A stretch of 64,000 bases of DNA from Irpex lacteus (GCA_001986395.2 MQVO02000025.1:186001-250000), one strand, 5' to 3'. Shown: positions 1-12,937, counted from the stretch's first letter. Program-made: numbers and translations. The notes: generated by a model from the letters alone, not told the origin.

Positions 1-929
1 GCACCTTGCTTTACGCTATGTGTGATGCTTCACGCACGGGTGCCCGACGAGGCCACAGACAAGAAGCGCCTGCCTCCCGCTTTCGATATGTTTTCTGCAC
101 GCATCATCCAGATTGCCCTCCTGGGTTATCTATTGATGCCAACAACCTGCAAAAGGGCGTGTGGCGTGGGTAATGTATCAAACTGTATCAAAAGGTATTT
201 ACACAGCTGCCTAGTAGCCAGGCATCAATCCATAACCCGTTTTGCTCGGTTGCTGGCGCCTTTTGTGCAGGTTTGTGGGGTGCCGAGCTGCCGTAGCTAT
301 GCCGGAATCATGCCGCGAGCGCCCCATGCACGTACCAAGCCCCCTTTGCTAGTATACATGTAAAGTGACCGATGATGTATGAACCTCATAACATATAACA
401 GTGGATGATGTTTGAGACCTGTGCCATGGGCTCAACCAATAGCACCGCAAGAGAATTTGAGGATATTCTGCGTGCCAGAGGTGCAAACCGGGGATTTTAC
501 TGATTGTTTCGGTCAATCAAGCAGAAGTTGCTTTTGGATGTCTCTTGTACGATTAACTTGAAGTTGCATATGAATCGAAATATATACTTGGGCTTAGAGC
601 ACTGCCGCATCAGTTTCACCTCGAGGGCTCAGGAGCGTAGGAAATGGATGGTGATTGACACTGAGTCGGATCATGCAGCAGTTGTCGAGCCCCAAGCACA
701 GAGGTAAACGTCTGTTTCTGCCAAAATTCATGCAGATTATGCATCAGTCAAAAGTGAATGAATCCTTGTATAGATGGGTACTCTAAGCTACACAAGTTCA
801 AATTTAGAAAACGGTTTGGAAAGACTCAGAGAGTCGAGATAGAAGAGAGTGCGGGCGTAGGCGCCTGATCCTGAGGTAAGTAACTAAGACGGCGTGTACA
901 AATGCAAGCATAGTAGGGGCTATTAAAAA
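1..929. other. No gene recognised
   Basis: The left edge of the window has only short open frames on either strand, with no recognisable protein motif and no convincing exon chain. It includes the 3' flank of the ankyrin gene that ends at 930. Confidence 0.5.
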
Positions 930-2894
930 TCACGTCGTGACCGGGAATGTCCCAGGGATTTTCAATGACTGTCTGTCACTGTCAAAGCTATCCAGCTGAG
1001 AAACGTCCATATGGGAAACGAGAGCTGAACGGAACTTGTCGATCTGCGCGGCAGTCAAGTACGAGGCCCATCCCTCCGACCGACCCAGCTCAAACAAATC
1101 CAACGCGTTCTGGCCATCCGGCGTGCGAGTGTTCCAATCAATCTTGTCTTCAGCACATCGCAGAAGTTCCAATAAAGCCACATAGTTGCAACGGTAGCAA
1201 ATCCAATGCAAGGCGGTTCTCCCCCAAATATCCTTCATGTTCACTTCTGCGCCATTGGCAATGAGTATTTCAGTAAAGCGCCCTTTCCCGGCACAGATAG
1301 CATAAGCCAGGATGGGATATTCTGCCGCATCTTCACCTTCTGCGAGGAGTCTTTCCACATTTGAAGGCGCGAATGTGATCGCATACTCCAAGAGAGTATA
1401 CTGGATGACACTGAACACGGAAGAACGGGCCACAGTGTGCTCGTCGGTTTCGAGGGATGAGAGTAATTTTAAGACGTCTGCTTCTGAGCGTCCATAAACT
1501 CGAGAAAGAAGGTCCTCAAGTGCGTCCATAGCATCCATATTGAAGAGGGAGCGGAAGACGCTGACCGCGGCTGGGTTGGTTTGGATGAAGGTTGCAAGAG
1601 ATCTGGACGGGTCTTGTCCGCCAAGGAGGTATTGGAAAAGGCCCAGTGCAAGCCTGTCGTGCGCTGAGGGTGCCTTCAATCCCGTGCTATGAATACCGTG
1701 GCATCAGCCATGCTAGATATAGAAAGGTATTGCTTAACGAACCTTGCAAAAAGGAGTGTACCTGCACCTGCCTCCACCAGGAAGCGGATAATTTCGAGCC
1801 GAGCATCAGTCGGATACACTTGCCATTGATCACAGGCGTGCTACGATATCAATATTTAATAATAATATCTGCCAATCGCACAGGAGGAGTACTTACCCAA
1901 AGGATAGAACTAGCATCAGCGACAACGTCCCAGATGGACGCTTGTTGCTTTGCGAACAGATCGTACACACCCTTCACGTCCGCACTGTAAATTGCTTGGA
2001 TGATAGGCGAGGCGTAAGGGACCATTCTATGTGCGTTGATTGAAAAATGAATCCGTCTGTTTGACGGTGAAGACTGAAACGAGCCATGGAAAAGTATCCA
2101 GGGAAGGATCCACGAGACCTGCGCCGGGTCAAGGAAGGTTCCGCGACAGGTCCTGACATTGCAGCGGTTCCAGAGTGTAAATGCGGGGTACAGCAACTGT
2201 CTCGAGACGAACAACTGCCCGACATAGGGAACCAGTGATTGTGGGATGATAGACGCGAGGGATCGAGCATGGCAACGACATGTGCAATCATCATCACACT
2301 GCAGAGTACCAATTTGTCGATGAGAAATAGGAGAGATAGCTGGTAAGGACTGGTGTTGATGTGGTGCAGAAGGGTCCCTGCCTGTAGTAACATGCGCTGT
2401 AAGAACCTGAAGATGATTCCTAAACGTAATACTGGTCAACTGATGTGCCCAAGATGGTGAAGCAGTGCTCACAGTTGCATCAGATCTACCATCGTTCCCA
2501 AGACCTCTCGCACGTCCTTCAACTTCTTCGTCATCTCCTCGAAGTCGCCCTTGTTCAAGAACCACCTCAACAGTCGAACTTTGGGTGTGTCTCCGGCTTT
2601 GGCCTTGGGGCCTTGGGCCACAACCTTGTTGACGGCAGCATCCACGTCACGAAGACACTGCTGTGACCTTTTGCAAAGCAGCTCGAAGCAGGCGAGCTCG
2701 TCTGCTGTATATGTGACAGCGTGCGTGTTCAGTGCTTGTAACTTGCAGAGGAGGACCCGCACAACGACGTAGGATTCTTGAAGAGCTTGTACTTGTTGAG
2801 GTGCGCCCTTGATCGATTTGCGGATTTCATTGACCTTCCCGAAGACGGTGAAGCCAAAAGAGACGATACCAACCACAGCGCTCGCCGGATCCAT
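930..2894 (-). CDS. STAND-type N-terminal domain / ankyrin-repeat protein
   Basis: Four exons join cleanly: 2894-2473, 2419-1897, 1840-1743 and 1686-930, giving 599 aa. The start is the ATG at 2894. Residues 1-140 (MDPASAVVGIVSFGF..., then a Leu-rich amphipathic helix run and KKLKDVREVLGTMVDLMQL) look like the fungal N-terminal domain of STAND/NLR proteins (PigL_N / HeLo-like class). The middle has a Cys/His-rich stretch (CDDDCTCRCH) and a hydrophobic region (VSWILPWILFHGSF) of a type often seen between such N-termini and ankyrin repeats. The last 250 residues hold ankyrin-like units (ILIANGAEVNMKDIWGRTALHWICYR). No NACHT or NB-ARC ATPase motif is present between them, so it is receptor-like but lacks the switch module. 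The domain naming comes from family memory, and the exon structure was read directly. A role in non-self recognition or cell death is inference only. Confidence 0.75.
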
Positions 2895-4315
2895 AGTGTT
2901 GTAGATGAGAGGACGGGGCGGTAGAAAGCGGTGGCCTCTCCGTCGAGTAGCTATATACTGAGCAGTATCAACTGCTGGACTCAAATGCAGTGCAGTGTAG
3001 ACGCGGAATCGAGTGCTGCGCAACGTAGACGGAAAGAAAAGAGTTGTATATGGAAGAGGTAACACATAAATGTTGTTCTCCACATGGACGTCTGTTTGCG
3101 GCGTTACATCTGTCAAAGTGTGCGCTGAAGCCGGATGCCTGCTTACCATGCATATGTACATTATAATTCAGAGCCACATGGTGTCTCAGTGATATCCAAA
3201 GTCGATTCGGTCTGCGGAGAGAGAGCTTTCGATATATGAATGAGGTGATCTTGACAAGAGATGGAGGTACCACTCACCTATGACGTGAACCAGATGGGAT
3301 ACAAGCACAGACAGTGCTGTCCCGACTCCCGAGGTGATCGTTTCACACTGCCATATCATGGAACACGCCGCCTTCTCGTGTATGCGACCCCCTTTCCCAA
3401 TTATCGAGTGTTATCCGGTTGATCAGCGTAGAGAGGCATCTACTCCGACCCCATAGGAACTCGTGTTCCTACCGCTCCCGAACTAGTACTCATACACTGT
3501 AAGCACTTTAAAACGATAAAGTGAATATATTCAAGGCTAATGTATGTCCAATTGCTCAGAGTGGTCAGGTACTGCCAGCAAGAGCAGTCTGTGAATCTGT
3601 GAGAGTCGGCTGCAGCATCCGTCGAAACCCTAAAGTATATTTTAGCGATACTCCGGGCGAGTAAGTCGAAAATTACCGTAAGAGCGATCAGAAGATTTAT
3701 GATGAAATTCCAGCCAAGTAACTTAGCTTGCAGGTCATGCCAGTGGGAGTGTGACCAGCCTGGGGACGTCTCTCTTTGAGGTCGTGTTTCGCATTGGTGC
3801 AGTATCGATCACCAGACTTGGAGCCCAAGCTTTAAGCCTCAAGCTCAAGGGCTGCACGTAGAACGCATCAGACATGGATGCCAGCCTTTTACGTATCCTC
3901 AGATATTGAAAACACTTGCCAGATGATTCGCTGGGCTGAAGATGCGCCAAGTAGCCCGAGCGTCACGCGTTCGCCCGAGAATGGGGTGATACCGAGTTGC
4001 AGTGCATTCAGGAAGGGAAACCAATCAGAATACGCACTTGGTATGTTCTAGTAAACTGTGGTGTGCGGCGTGCCAAGCTTCAGCAGCTGTTTTGTGCAAG
4101 GTTGGCTCTATAAAGTGTATGATAAAAACATAAGATGCCAAAGAGGGAACGCCACAAAGCCTCTGATTACATAATCACCCGAATAAGAGACGACCTCCCT
4201 TCCGCTTCCGGAGCTTACGGGTTCGTGACTGCTCTTAACCTCCTAATATATGTATTCTACTTAACATCCGCTCCTTTTTCGTTCTTTACCTTCTACCACC
4301 TCTCTTGCCTTGGCC
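2895..4315. other. Intergenic, divergent promoter region
   Basis: This is 1.4 kb between the divergently transcribed ankyrin gene (-) and the 344-aa gene (+), so it probably holds both promoters. Short open frames (for example 3735-3950 on -) have no recognisable content and no splice partners. I see no RNA gene or repeat. Confidence 0.5.
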
Positions 4316-5529
4316 ATGCCTTCCAACATGTTGACCTCCCATTTTCGGACCGTTTTCGAAGATGTCCTCACGCCTGTCCAGCAGCTCCAGGCTATCAACT
4401 CGCTCAAGGATTATATATTCGAATTAGAACACGGAACGGACGACCAACGCCGGGAGCTGGATGTTATCAGTGACGAGGACGTTGACAGCGACTCGGTCAA
4501 CAGAAAGGTCAACGCGGCTCTGGAGAGGTGTTACTGGCAGCTTGTTATGCTACTAAGGGTGAGTTATTCTTCGAAGACTGAGCCACTCTTGCGGATGTAC
4601 ACGTCAATCGTTGCATCACTACTTGATGACTTTTGCACGTTGTCACACACATAACCTGATACATGTCTGTATTATAGTCATCACGCCCAACCCGTATCTC
4701 AGAGGCTGAGCCGTATCTACGAGTCCTTACCAAATCAACGACGGTGCTTAACGACCCAAGTCAGTTCCACCGAATTAATGCAGACTTGCATCTCGCGGCC
4801 GCCCTTGCTGCCTCTGCCATTAACCGCCAGCGGTTTTCATACCGCCGAAATCTCAATTCACGCCAGTCGCAAGTCGACGAAGCACTGTCATTATTCTCGC
4901 ACAGTTTTGCATCATATGATACCCCCACATCACCTGCATTGTCTTCATCCATACCTTCAAGAACAGGACTCGGCATCGTGACTTCATCATCACCACCTCT
5001 TCGTCGCCGGTGTCTTCCGCCCAAGACGGAGCTGTGGGCGCGAGCGTCCCATATTCGGCTGCTGCGAACGCTAAGTCAAGATGAGGAAGCCGACCGTCAG
5101 CTCGAGCGAATAAAGTACGCACGTTCGCCTCCATGAAGCCGGGATGCGCAGCTGACTTCGATGTTCCCTCACAGGGTTTTCATCCAATCACACCCGTACG
5201 CGTTGCCAGCGGACAGGTATTGCGCGTTCATCAAAGATCTTTCGTTAGAGTTCGGGCTGGACCTTGAGGTCGCGGACGAAGAACCCATCCGGCTTGTCAT
5301 CCCGACCGACTCAGTTCCCACCACTTACGATTCTGAGGTCGCGTCTCCCGCCTCACCAACGCTGTCCCTGCCGTCGTCTTCCTCCACATGCTCGGACTCG
5401 TCGGCATCTTCATCACCTTCCACACCGATCACCATGCTGCCGCCGCCCACGCAACTGATATATAAAGACGGCGCTGGTTTCTTCAAGCCTACCGACAGCG
5501 CGCTACTTCAGTCGTCTCATCTCTGTTGA
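4316..5529 (+). CDS. Hypothetical protein, Ser-rich C-terminus
   Basis: The ATG at 4316 (context gccATGcc) opens a three-exon gene: 4316-4558, 4678-5114 and 5175-5529. All introns are GT-AG, the phases agree, and the product is 344 aa. Residues 1-80 look helical and acidic (LTPVQQLQAINSLKDYIFELE, then DVISDEDVDSDS). The middle is Ala/Arg-rich with a likely helix (INADLHLAAALAASAINRQR). The C-terminus is low-complexity Ser/Pro/Thr. There is no signal peptide or membrane segment. I do not recognise the family. The clean exon structure and 3' stop support a real, probably cytosolic or nuclear, gene, but no function can be given. Confidence 0.6.
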
Positions 5530-6039
5530 TGTTCCCTCGTGTCAACGGAAAAGTACACTATTCATTACGAACTTTCTATTTCGGCTAATTCTCTATGCTC
5601 TCCCTCTCATCGTGTCCCGTGTTTGGACCATTATTTGTGCTCACCATTGCTACCCACCTCCACTCTGCGTTGCATTAATTTATTCTGCGCGTTGTTTGTT
5701 GTCTTTACCCCGTACACTCTTGTGTAGTTTACATCTCCCGTGTATTCCGCATTTTGTTGTGCGCTACAATTCTGTTCCGTCTATGGCATTTTTGTGGACC
5801 AGAAACATATTTTGAAGTGCGCATACCATACTGCTTCAGATGCTCGAGCAAGGTGAGATATGTCTCGAATGTTGTGACTGAAAGCAGAAGAACAATTCGG
5901 GATTAAGTGAGACGTACGTAATTGAATAAATGGGTGCATGAATGCAAGCTACAATGAGACGGTATGCCGTGTATTAGGGACGAATTTCCACAACCGATGA
6001 GAACTACTGAGTCGCAATACCAGTAGAATGACTGTTGTT
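5530..6039. other. Convergent 3' intergenic region
   Basis: About 500 bases between the stops of the 344-aa gene (+) and the first DUF6533 gene (-). It is pyrimidine-rich directly after the first stop, as expected of a 3' UTR. Nothing else was seen. Confidence 0.5.
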
Positions 6040-7685
6040 CTAAGAGTCTATGGGTCCGAATGAGACCCCTCTTTCATTTAGCGTGACGGCATGGCTGGAA
6101 TCCTGGCCGAGGTTGGACACAAACGACGAAATTCCAGAGACGTCGGCGGTCTGAGTGTACCAGTGGCGACCAGCACCAGGTAGACTGCTATGTGGTCGGA
6201 CGTCGAGAATGTCCAGGATGAACCTCGAGACGAGGATCGATGCGACGCTGCGAAGGAACGAAGATTAGCGTGCGTGCGTCACGGTTAAGCTATGTGAGTG
6301 TGTAAGCATACATTGTGATGATGTACGTGATGTACGTTTGAGTCTGCAGAATCAAACGTGCGGTTCGTGGTCAGCACTCGAATATCTGACAGGAGGGTAG
6401 TGCTAGAGACAGACCGTCAGCTGGTGGATTATAATCTCCGCGATATTCAGGTGTAAGAGAGTGCTGGCGAGAGGGTGTAGTCATCAGTCCCAAGCCACTT
6501 TACGTGAAAGGGCTAGTGGTTCTTACACGAAACAGAAACAACCTGGCCCGCAGGGACATTAGTACAATGAAGTATCAATATATAGAGCCACATACCATTT
6601 CGAAGAAGGATGTCACTTATACTGGGGGAATGATGTCCGCGAATTCTATGCCAGGAGGACGATAGCTTGATCCAAGTAAGAGCTAGTACGACCACGTCGA
6701 TCGACGTAGAGGAGATGCGCGTCGCAATTCCCACTGCCAAAGCAACAGTTCTGCATTTCAGCGCAGATCAGGGGAGAGTGTGTGTTGGACATACGTCTAC
6801 ACAAGTAATGAGATGATAATAAATGATGCTGACATAAGAAACAGTACCTGTTTAGGATGTCGAGTGGTATTCTTGAAGCGATGACGCAGGTAACCCCAGG
6901 GGCCTCTACCGTCTCATAGGAGACCAGCACGTACTATCGAGTATCAGAAGAAGTCGAGTAGTATAAGTTATAATGGTCTTACGAAGTTCGCGACTACAGG
7001 AATGAAGCCGATTGATGCGGTCAGAAAGAACAGAACTCGATTGCGGTCCCAGATAGCGTATACTCTCAGTGCTGCAAAGACTATCCAAATAATCAGTACG
7101 GATATACCTCGCCATTATAACGTTACGCACATGCAAAGATTGTGGTTAGAATCAGATAGCAAACTTGATTGATGATCGTCTCGGCAAAACCGCTGGCATT
7201 GGTTTAAGTTCTCCACATACCAGCTCAGAACGAGACTGACGCACCTCTATAGGTATTACGTTGCCAGTAAGCATGACATGAATCAATCGCTGTAGAAATG
7301 AGTCTAATAATGCTCACCGCACAGCTAGAATTTGGGTTGAGGGTAACAAGGCCACAAAGCACATATATCAGAGCAACGTAGTGATTAGCGATAAACACAG
7401 TGGAGGCTATGTTTGCTGGTCCCTTCCAGATCAATCGAATCTCTCGTTGCAACGTAAGTAGATGCTCGTAGATCACGAGGGCTTCCCTCGGAAAACAAAA
7501 GGCTTTAGCTACAAGTCTCCCTTACATGATAGTAACATACCTGCTAATGACACGGATATGTAATCCAAGATAAATCTGAGCAAGCAGAGTTATATGAGTG
7601 TTAAGCCTGAGTAGCCGCGTATCAAAGCGATAAATGCTTACATCTCTTCAAGCGCTTGGAATTCACCGTCGTCTGAGGTGGCCAT
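6040..7685 (-). CDS. DUF6533-family multi-pass membrane protein (copy 1)
   Basis: A multi-exon minus-strand gene runs from the ATG at 7685 (MATSDDGEFQALEEM) to the TAG at 6042-6040. Its family signature is clear. It has the DUF6533 core (IYEHLLTLQREIRLIWKGP, then VFIANHYVALIYVLCG) at about 7460-7360, then ALRVYAIWDRNR at about 7075-7040. Next come a helix/hinge exon (VVVLALTWIKL, ISDILLRNG) at about 6700-6590, NIAEIIIHQLTVCL at about 6440-6400, and a C-terminus with ILVSRFILDIL and GISSFVSNLGQDSSH. This family is expanded in Agaricomycetes, is predicted to be an integral membrane protein with about seven helices, and has no established function. Exon borders were not all resolved. Copies 2 and 3 share the same motif order, so this is a tandem duplicate. 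Confidence 0.78.
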
Positions 7686-8855
7686 AGCTTCAATGACGAT
7701 AATGGACTGACTTGTAGGTGTGTTCTCCTTCTGCTCTATATAAGAGTCAAAACCCTGTTCGTACAAGGTTATGATTCGACTCGGATGGAAAGCAGAAGCG
7801 GCGAGTATGGGCTTCGGTTAGTGCCTCCAAGCACTGCCGAGGGAACTGACTCGGAGTAAGTAACTCCTACTGGCACCATGGAAAGCTATCTAACAGTCGA
7901 GATCGCCGGTCTAACAGGTGGGCTGGAATGCGATGCAATCTGCTGGGCCATTGTTGTGAAGATCTATTAGAAATGGCGACGGTTTCTGTCACGATTCGAG
8001 AGTATCATAACCCAATGCAGCTGTGAGCATGTGAACCTCAAAATTTAAACCTAGTTGTACTTACCGTGACTTATCTGCAGTGCATAGTTCGCAGAGCAAG
8101 ATCGATGTATCACCCTCTATCTACTAGTCTGATGAGCATGAAAAGCAGCAGAGAACATAGACCTAGGCTTACCAGTGCTGGCGTATGGATGTAGTATACC
8201 TATAGGTAACGATATCGACCTCTGCGGGGTGACATGCCATGCGTGACATAGTGTGACCGTGATTGGCGCACTGAGAACAGGCCCACAAGATGCGACATCT
8301 TGATAATAGGATGCTGGTATCTTTCGCAACACGGAACCTGATGAAGATGGATGTCGTTGCACATCATGTCGCCTCGCCTGCCGTCCCAAGCACCAGAGCC
8401 TAAGGGAGCTAACGCTGTGGTCTCGGCGACTCATTCGAGTTACTACTGCACACGTCCGAGTCCCCATTTCAAGTTGAAGAGCTGCGTTGGGTTCAACCTA
8501 AGCACCTTGCGACTTCAATTTTAACTACTAGTCTTTGTTGAAGATCTTAAGGAATGTAGAGCCATGAGCGGGCTCGGCCTATGTCACTCCTCCCAGTGAC
8601 CTTGAAGATCCAAAAGGTACGCCATTCCTGCAAGTTAGTGCTTTGTCCTCCTGGCATCCCGAAACCTTTCCTAAGAATTGACATGTAATATTGACGGGCT
8701 AAGAGATTAGGAGATATGACTCGCGCGAAGGCATCCTCATCCAAGGCGAGTAACATACGCAGAAATGGTATGAATGATACAGAATCTCAGCTTACGAAGC
8801 ATAAAATTCCGCCAACAATGAACTCCTCCCTTGTCCAAGGGCAACTTGAGACCGG
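7686..8855. other. Intergenic within DUF6533 array
   Basis: 1.2 kb between copies 1 and 2. Minus-strand open frames at 8117-8467 and 8547-8756 carry none of the family motifs and do not splice to anything recognisable. It probably contains the copy 1 promoter. Confidence 0.45.
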
Positions 8856-10459
8856 TCATGTTAGCGACTCACGGACGTCACTGGAATCATTTTCTCTGTT
8901 CAATGGCAGGCCGTGACTAAAGTCTTGTCCAAGATCCGACACGAGTGAGGATAGGGCAGACATGGAGTCAGTTTGAGAAGTGGCTAGTGCGCAGGAGATG
9001 CTTGAACGTTGACTGCGGCGAAGTTCAATAATAAACCTAGATAAAAGGCTTGAAGTTATCCTGGCAGCATGTTATCAGATCTGTCGAGGTAAACTACGGA
9101 TATGTTTCGGACTCACGGAGGAATAAAGTGAGTGATGTAGGTTACTTCCTAGATCCAGTGTCAGATTAGACTCGTGTACTAAACATATAAGACGTAATAG
9201 ACTTACTGTGAGTTGAAACACCACAATTTCTGCGATATTTAACAGCAAGAGTGTTCTTTGAATACCGGTTTTAGGTTGATTCAGCACTTGCCATTGATGC
9301 AACGATTGAATGAATATACTTCACTCACAGAAAATAGGAACAGCCTGGAATTTTTCATTAGTAAGTCGCATCTGCCAAATAAGTCACGGCCACTGTACCA
9401 TTTCGAAGGAGGATAGAAGGGACGCTGTGGCCATTGAAGCGCAGCCGAGACCAGAGCGGTGACAACCTGGCCCACGTTGACGCCAAAACGATGCAGTCCA
9501 ACATTATCGCGGAAATACGCGTGATTTTCGCGACTGCCAAAGGGAGGGTCAGCTCGAGCGCTGGCCAGGAAAGCACGACCTACAACTATCCACACAACAC
9601 AATTAATCAATAACTGTAGAGACTGATAGATAGTCAACGCACCTACTCGACACCGCAGCCGAAGAGCTCTGCAGCGGTACACAGCCAGCGTCAGGAGTGA
9701 GGCTGATCTTCAAGTTAGCAGAATAATACTACGGGATGCATGTGAGTTATACACAGATAGGGATTGGTGGTTGTGAGGCCGTACCAAATTTGTTACAGTT
9801 GGGATTAGTCCAAGTGCCAATATTAGGATAAAAAACCAGCCGTTTCGATTGCAAATTGCGTATACCCTCAATGCAACAAGCACTAGATAACTGTCATTGA
9901 CTTTGTATGAGAAGCGTGTGTTGCAACTTACATGCCAATATCACAGAGAGCAGAGCGTAGCATACGCACTCGATGATGGTCGCGATGAGCCAACTGCCAG
10001 ATCTTGATTATACATCTTTCAAGGACACTAAACGGGCGATGCCATACCTCTACCACATGGGATTAGCGTTTCGTCCCTGCGCAAGTAGGAATGGATATCT
10101 TAACTAACCTCGCAATCCTGAACGATAGTGGCAGACATAGCACTGAATGCGTATGCAATGCTTAGGTATCGGTTTGAAAGTAAGAAGAACGATATAACGT
10201 TGTAACTCTGCGACCATAGCGTTCTCACTTCCGACACTGCCGTAAGCAAGTGCTCATATATGACGAAGGCTATAATCGACCATCAAGTATTAGATCAACC
10301 TTGAAGATTGTGTAAGGACTCACCAACTAAAGCAAAAGATATGAATGCGAATGTGGATCTAGTAATGATAATCTTAATGCGTGGACACGGACATGACTGA
10401 CAAAAATGTACTCACGCTTCTTCTGCGTCATTAAGCATCTGATCGTAAGATTCGGTCAT
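8856..10459 (-). CDS. DUF6533-family multi-pass membrane protein (copy 2)
   Basis: The ATG at 10459 (MTESYDQMLNDAEEA) opens a multi-exon gene ending at the TGA at 8858-8856. Motifs appear in family order. They are the core YEHLLTAVSEVRTLWSQSYN and FFLLSNRYLSIAYAF at about 10265-10150; ALRVYAICNRNGWFF at about 9870-9825; ISAIMLDCIVLASTWARL with SVPSILLRNG at about 9520-9400; NIAEIVVFQLTV at about 9245-9205; and a C-terminus with SLLSRFIIELRRSQR, then SSLVSDLGQDFSHGLPL. The exon layout parallels copy 1. The predicted product is a multi-helix membrane protein of unknown function. Individual exon ends were not all fixed, and I saw no disabling lesion. Confidence 0.75.
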
Positions 10460-11355
10460 GAGGACACGGGGCGTAATAGTAAGGAGGAGCAAAGGCACGA
10501 CACTGACAAGGCTCTACATGCTCCGTTATGAGGCTCGCAAGAGCGTGGGTTGTGTATTAGACGAGCGCCCGCAATCAGGAACCGAAAGGCACGTCGGCTT
10601 CAAGAGGTGATGAACTGCAAGTCGTTCTGCCAATGTCGTAAGATTTATGGCCTGTCCGGTTCCAGGCTCGCGAACACCGTGTATGGCCAATTTGCCATCT
10701 TCCATCTTCCATCTTCATCTTCCGTCTTCCGTCTTCCACATACGAGTCTTTGTTGCTGCGCCAATAACTTGCTGCATTCGCAATTTAGCACATGGTTTCG
10801 TTCATTCCTGCGATAATTTGTATCAACTGTAGTGCGTTTAACGGGGAAAAAGTCCTCGAGCTGCATCGCCTATGAAAGTGTGGGCATCCCATCGTCACAC
10901 TCTGTTGAACAGCACCAAGAGGAAAGCACACTCACATAGTTATAAGATGAGAGATGAGCATCAGGAGCGCTTGTTATTCTAGTGATACTTCACAGACTGT
11001 GGTCTGCTTGAGCTAACATCGTATGTGATAGATGCTCGCAATACTAAGGTAGTGATTGATCAGTTTGTCGCTACGGTTTGTAGAAGAGAACAAACGTGTA
11101 CTGCACCTGAGCTTCCCTGGAGTATGTCTAGCCATCTTGTGAGTACTACGACCACACGCTGAGACTCATGGACATTTCTGCCATGGGACACATCTTGGGT
11201 ACCTGACGAGGGAATGATCAGGGTTAAACCAAAACAGAGAATACACCAAGCGAAAGGGCTAGCCAGCGACAAAGAACGATGACGGCGATAGATTATGTGA
11301 AGATGAGATAGTACACGCGTGTCATGGTGAACAGCACAATCAGCACAGCAAGAGA
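10460..11355. other. Intergenic within DUF6533 array
   Basis: 0.9 kb between copies 2 and 3. It contains the TCTTCCA-type microsatellite listed separately. A hydrophobic minus-strand frame at 11272-11060 (FAWCILCFGLTLIIPSSG) could be a relic of a membrane gene but has no family motif. Confidence 0.4.
10689..10738 (+). repeat. Imperfect TCTTCCA/TCTTCCG heptanucleotide tract
   Basis: About seven imperfect repeats of an ATCTTCC / GTCTTCC unit run on the + strand between DUF6533 copies 2 and 3. This is simple-sequence DNA read directly. Confidence 0.8.
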
Positions 11356-12937
11356 CTAATCCTCTATGAGATCATAAGAGTCTGTCTCCAACGGAAGATC
11401 ATGACTGAGGTCTTCTCCAAGATTCGTCAAATAAGACGAAATACCCGAAGCAGGGATAAGTTGGCTGCTGGGTTGCGATTGAGTGACTATCACGGGGTTT
11501 GCAGGGTGACGCATCACTCGGAGCTTCATGATCAGCCTGGATATCAGGATGGACGTTATCCTAAGGGGTATTAGTTTGTGATCGCTTGATGTAAGGAACA
11601 TGACCGTGAGCCAACTCACGTAGTGATAAAATTCGTGACAAAAGTTTGATCCTGTCCAGTAGTTAGGAAATAGTCCGATGGGACGACAGTAAGCCAACAA
11701 CGTACCGTCACCTGAACGACAACAATTTCGGCTGTGTTTAGCATGAGTAGTGATCTGGACATCCGGGCGTAAGACAGCCTATCGCAGTGTTTGTATACCC
11801 ACTACTGACAAGAAGTACACACAACCTGAATGGAGGCACATCAGTGGCTATCGACATATACCAACTATTACGCACCATTCCGGAAAATTATCTCTCCAAT
11901 TCCGTGGCCCCGTAAGGTTTTCCATCGCAAGCTATACGAAAGTTTGACCCACGTGAGGCATAACACAGTCAAATCGACTACTATGGCGGATATTCGCGTC
12001 GTCCGCCCCACTGAAAAATGCGTCAGGACGAATTCGATGAAATAGATCAAATGTCATACAGCTATAAATTGGGTGAAATAGCGTGCAACTATTTGTCCGC
12101 AAACATACCTTCTATCGGTGGTGCGTGATAGGCTGGGTGAAGGAAGACAGCCAGCTTTAGGGAGAGCGCGTACAGTCAAATGCGCGAAGAAGTACTGAAG
12201 ATGGTTGTAAGGGTGACGTATCGTAGACCCGGTGAGATGCGCCATACCAGGTTGGTTCCTAGAGGAACTAGACAGATTGCGAACACAAACACGAATAACA
12301 GGCAATTACCACTCCATGTGGCATATATCCTGAGAGCTGTAAAAACTATACCACACTGAGGTCAATGTCCCCTGTGCGAGTAGAGCTCGAGATAACATAC
12401 ACCCGAATATCACTGTGAGAACGATGAAGCAAACATCGTTCACAACACTTGTCACGAAACACCTGAATCTTCCCTATGAGAACGTATTTTGTCTTTGTTC
12501 GTAGTATGAACGTACCTCTAGATCGACATGTTATTTGAGCAAAGCCTCTGTATTCGCTGGGAGTCAATTAACAAACCACACTTACATTAGGAGAAGGGAT
12601 CATGATCACGGTAGCTATGCCATTAATCACAAATGCCAGCGTCATGTAGCGGTTGACAAGCAGTAGAACGGAGACTGTGCCGAGGCGTCGATGCTGTGTT
12701 GCCTTGATTTCCATTCCCAGTGTGAGAAGATGTTCATAAATAACAAGAGCTGTCGCAGAACACTTATTAGCCTCAATAGATTGAATCTCTCTACCTAGGG
12801 ATTACTCACCTCCCACGACAACAGAAATCAGGTTCCATATGACACTAGCTCGGTCGCATCATCAGCTGAAGTTGGTGCTCGAACTTGGCAAAGTCTTACA
12901 CCTCTTGTATCTCCTGTATCAGATCGTCTTTTGCCAT
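11356..12937 (-). CDS. DUF6533-family multi-pass membrane protein (copy 3)
   Basis: The ATG at 12937 (MAKDDLIQEIQEV) opens a multi-exon gene that stops at TAG 11358-11356. The core LVIYEHLLTLGMEIKATQ with VLLLVNRYMTLAFVINGI lies at about 12760-12610. It is followed by ALRIYATWSGN and LLFVFVFAICLVPLGTNL at about 12350-12250, DLTVLCLTWVKLSYSLRW with GIGEIIFRNGA at about 11990-11870, LLMLNTAEIVVVQVT at about 11755-11705, and SILISRLIMKLRVMRH with GISSYLTNLGEDLSHDLPLE at the C-terminus. The last motif is shared almost unchanged with copies 1 and 2. It is a third tandem paralogue, predicted to be an integral membrane protein of unknown role. Splice borders are only partly resolved. Confidence 0.75.

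Noticed and set aside
22..363. 113-codon plus-strand open frame at the left edge
   Set aside because: No motif, no signal peptide and no splice partners. Length alone is not evidence in this base composition.
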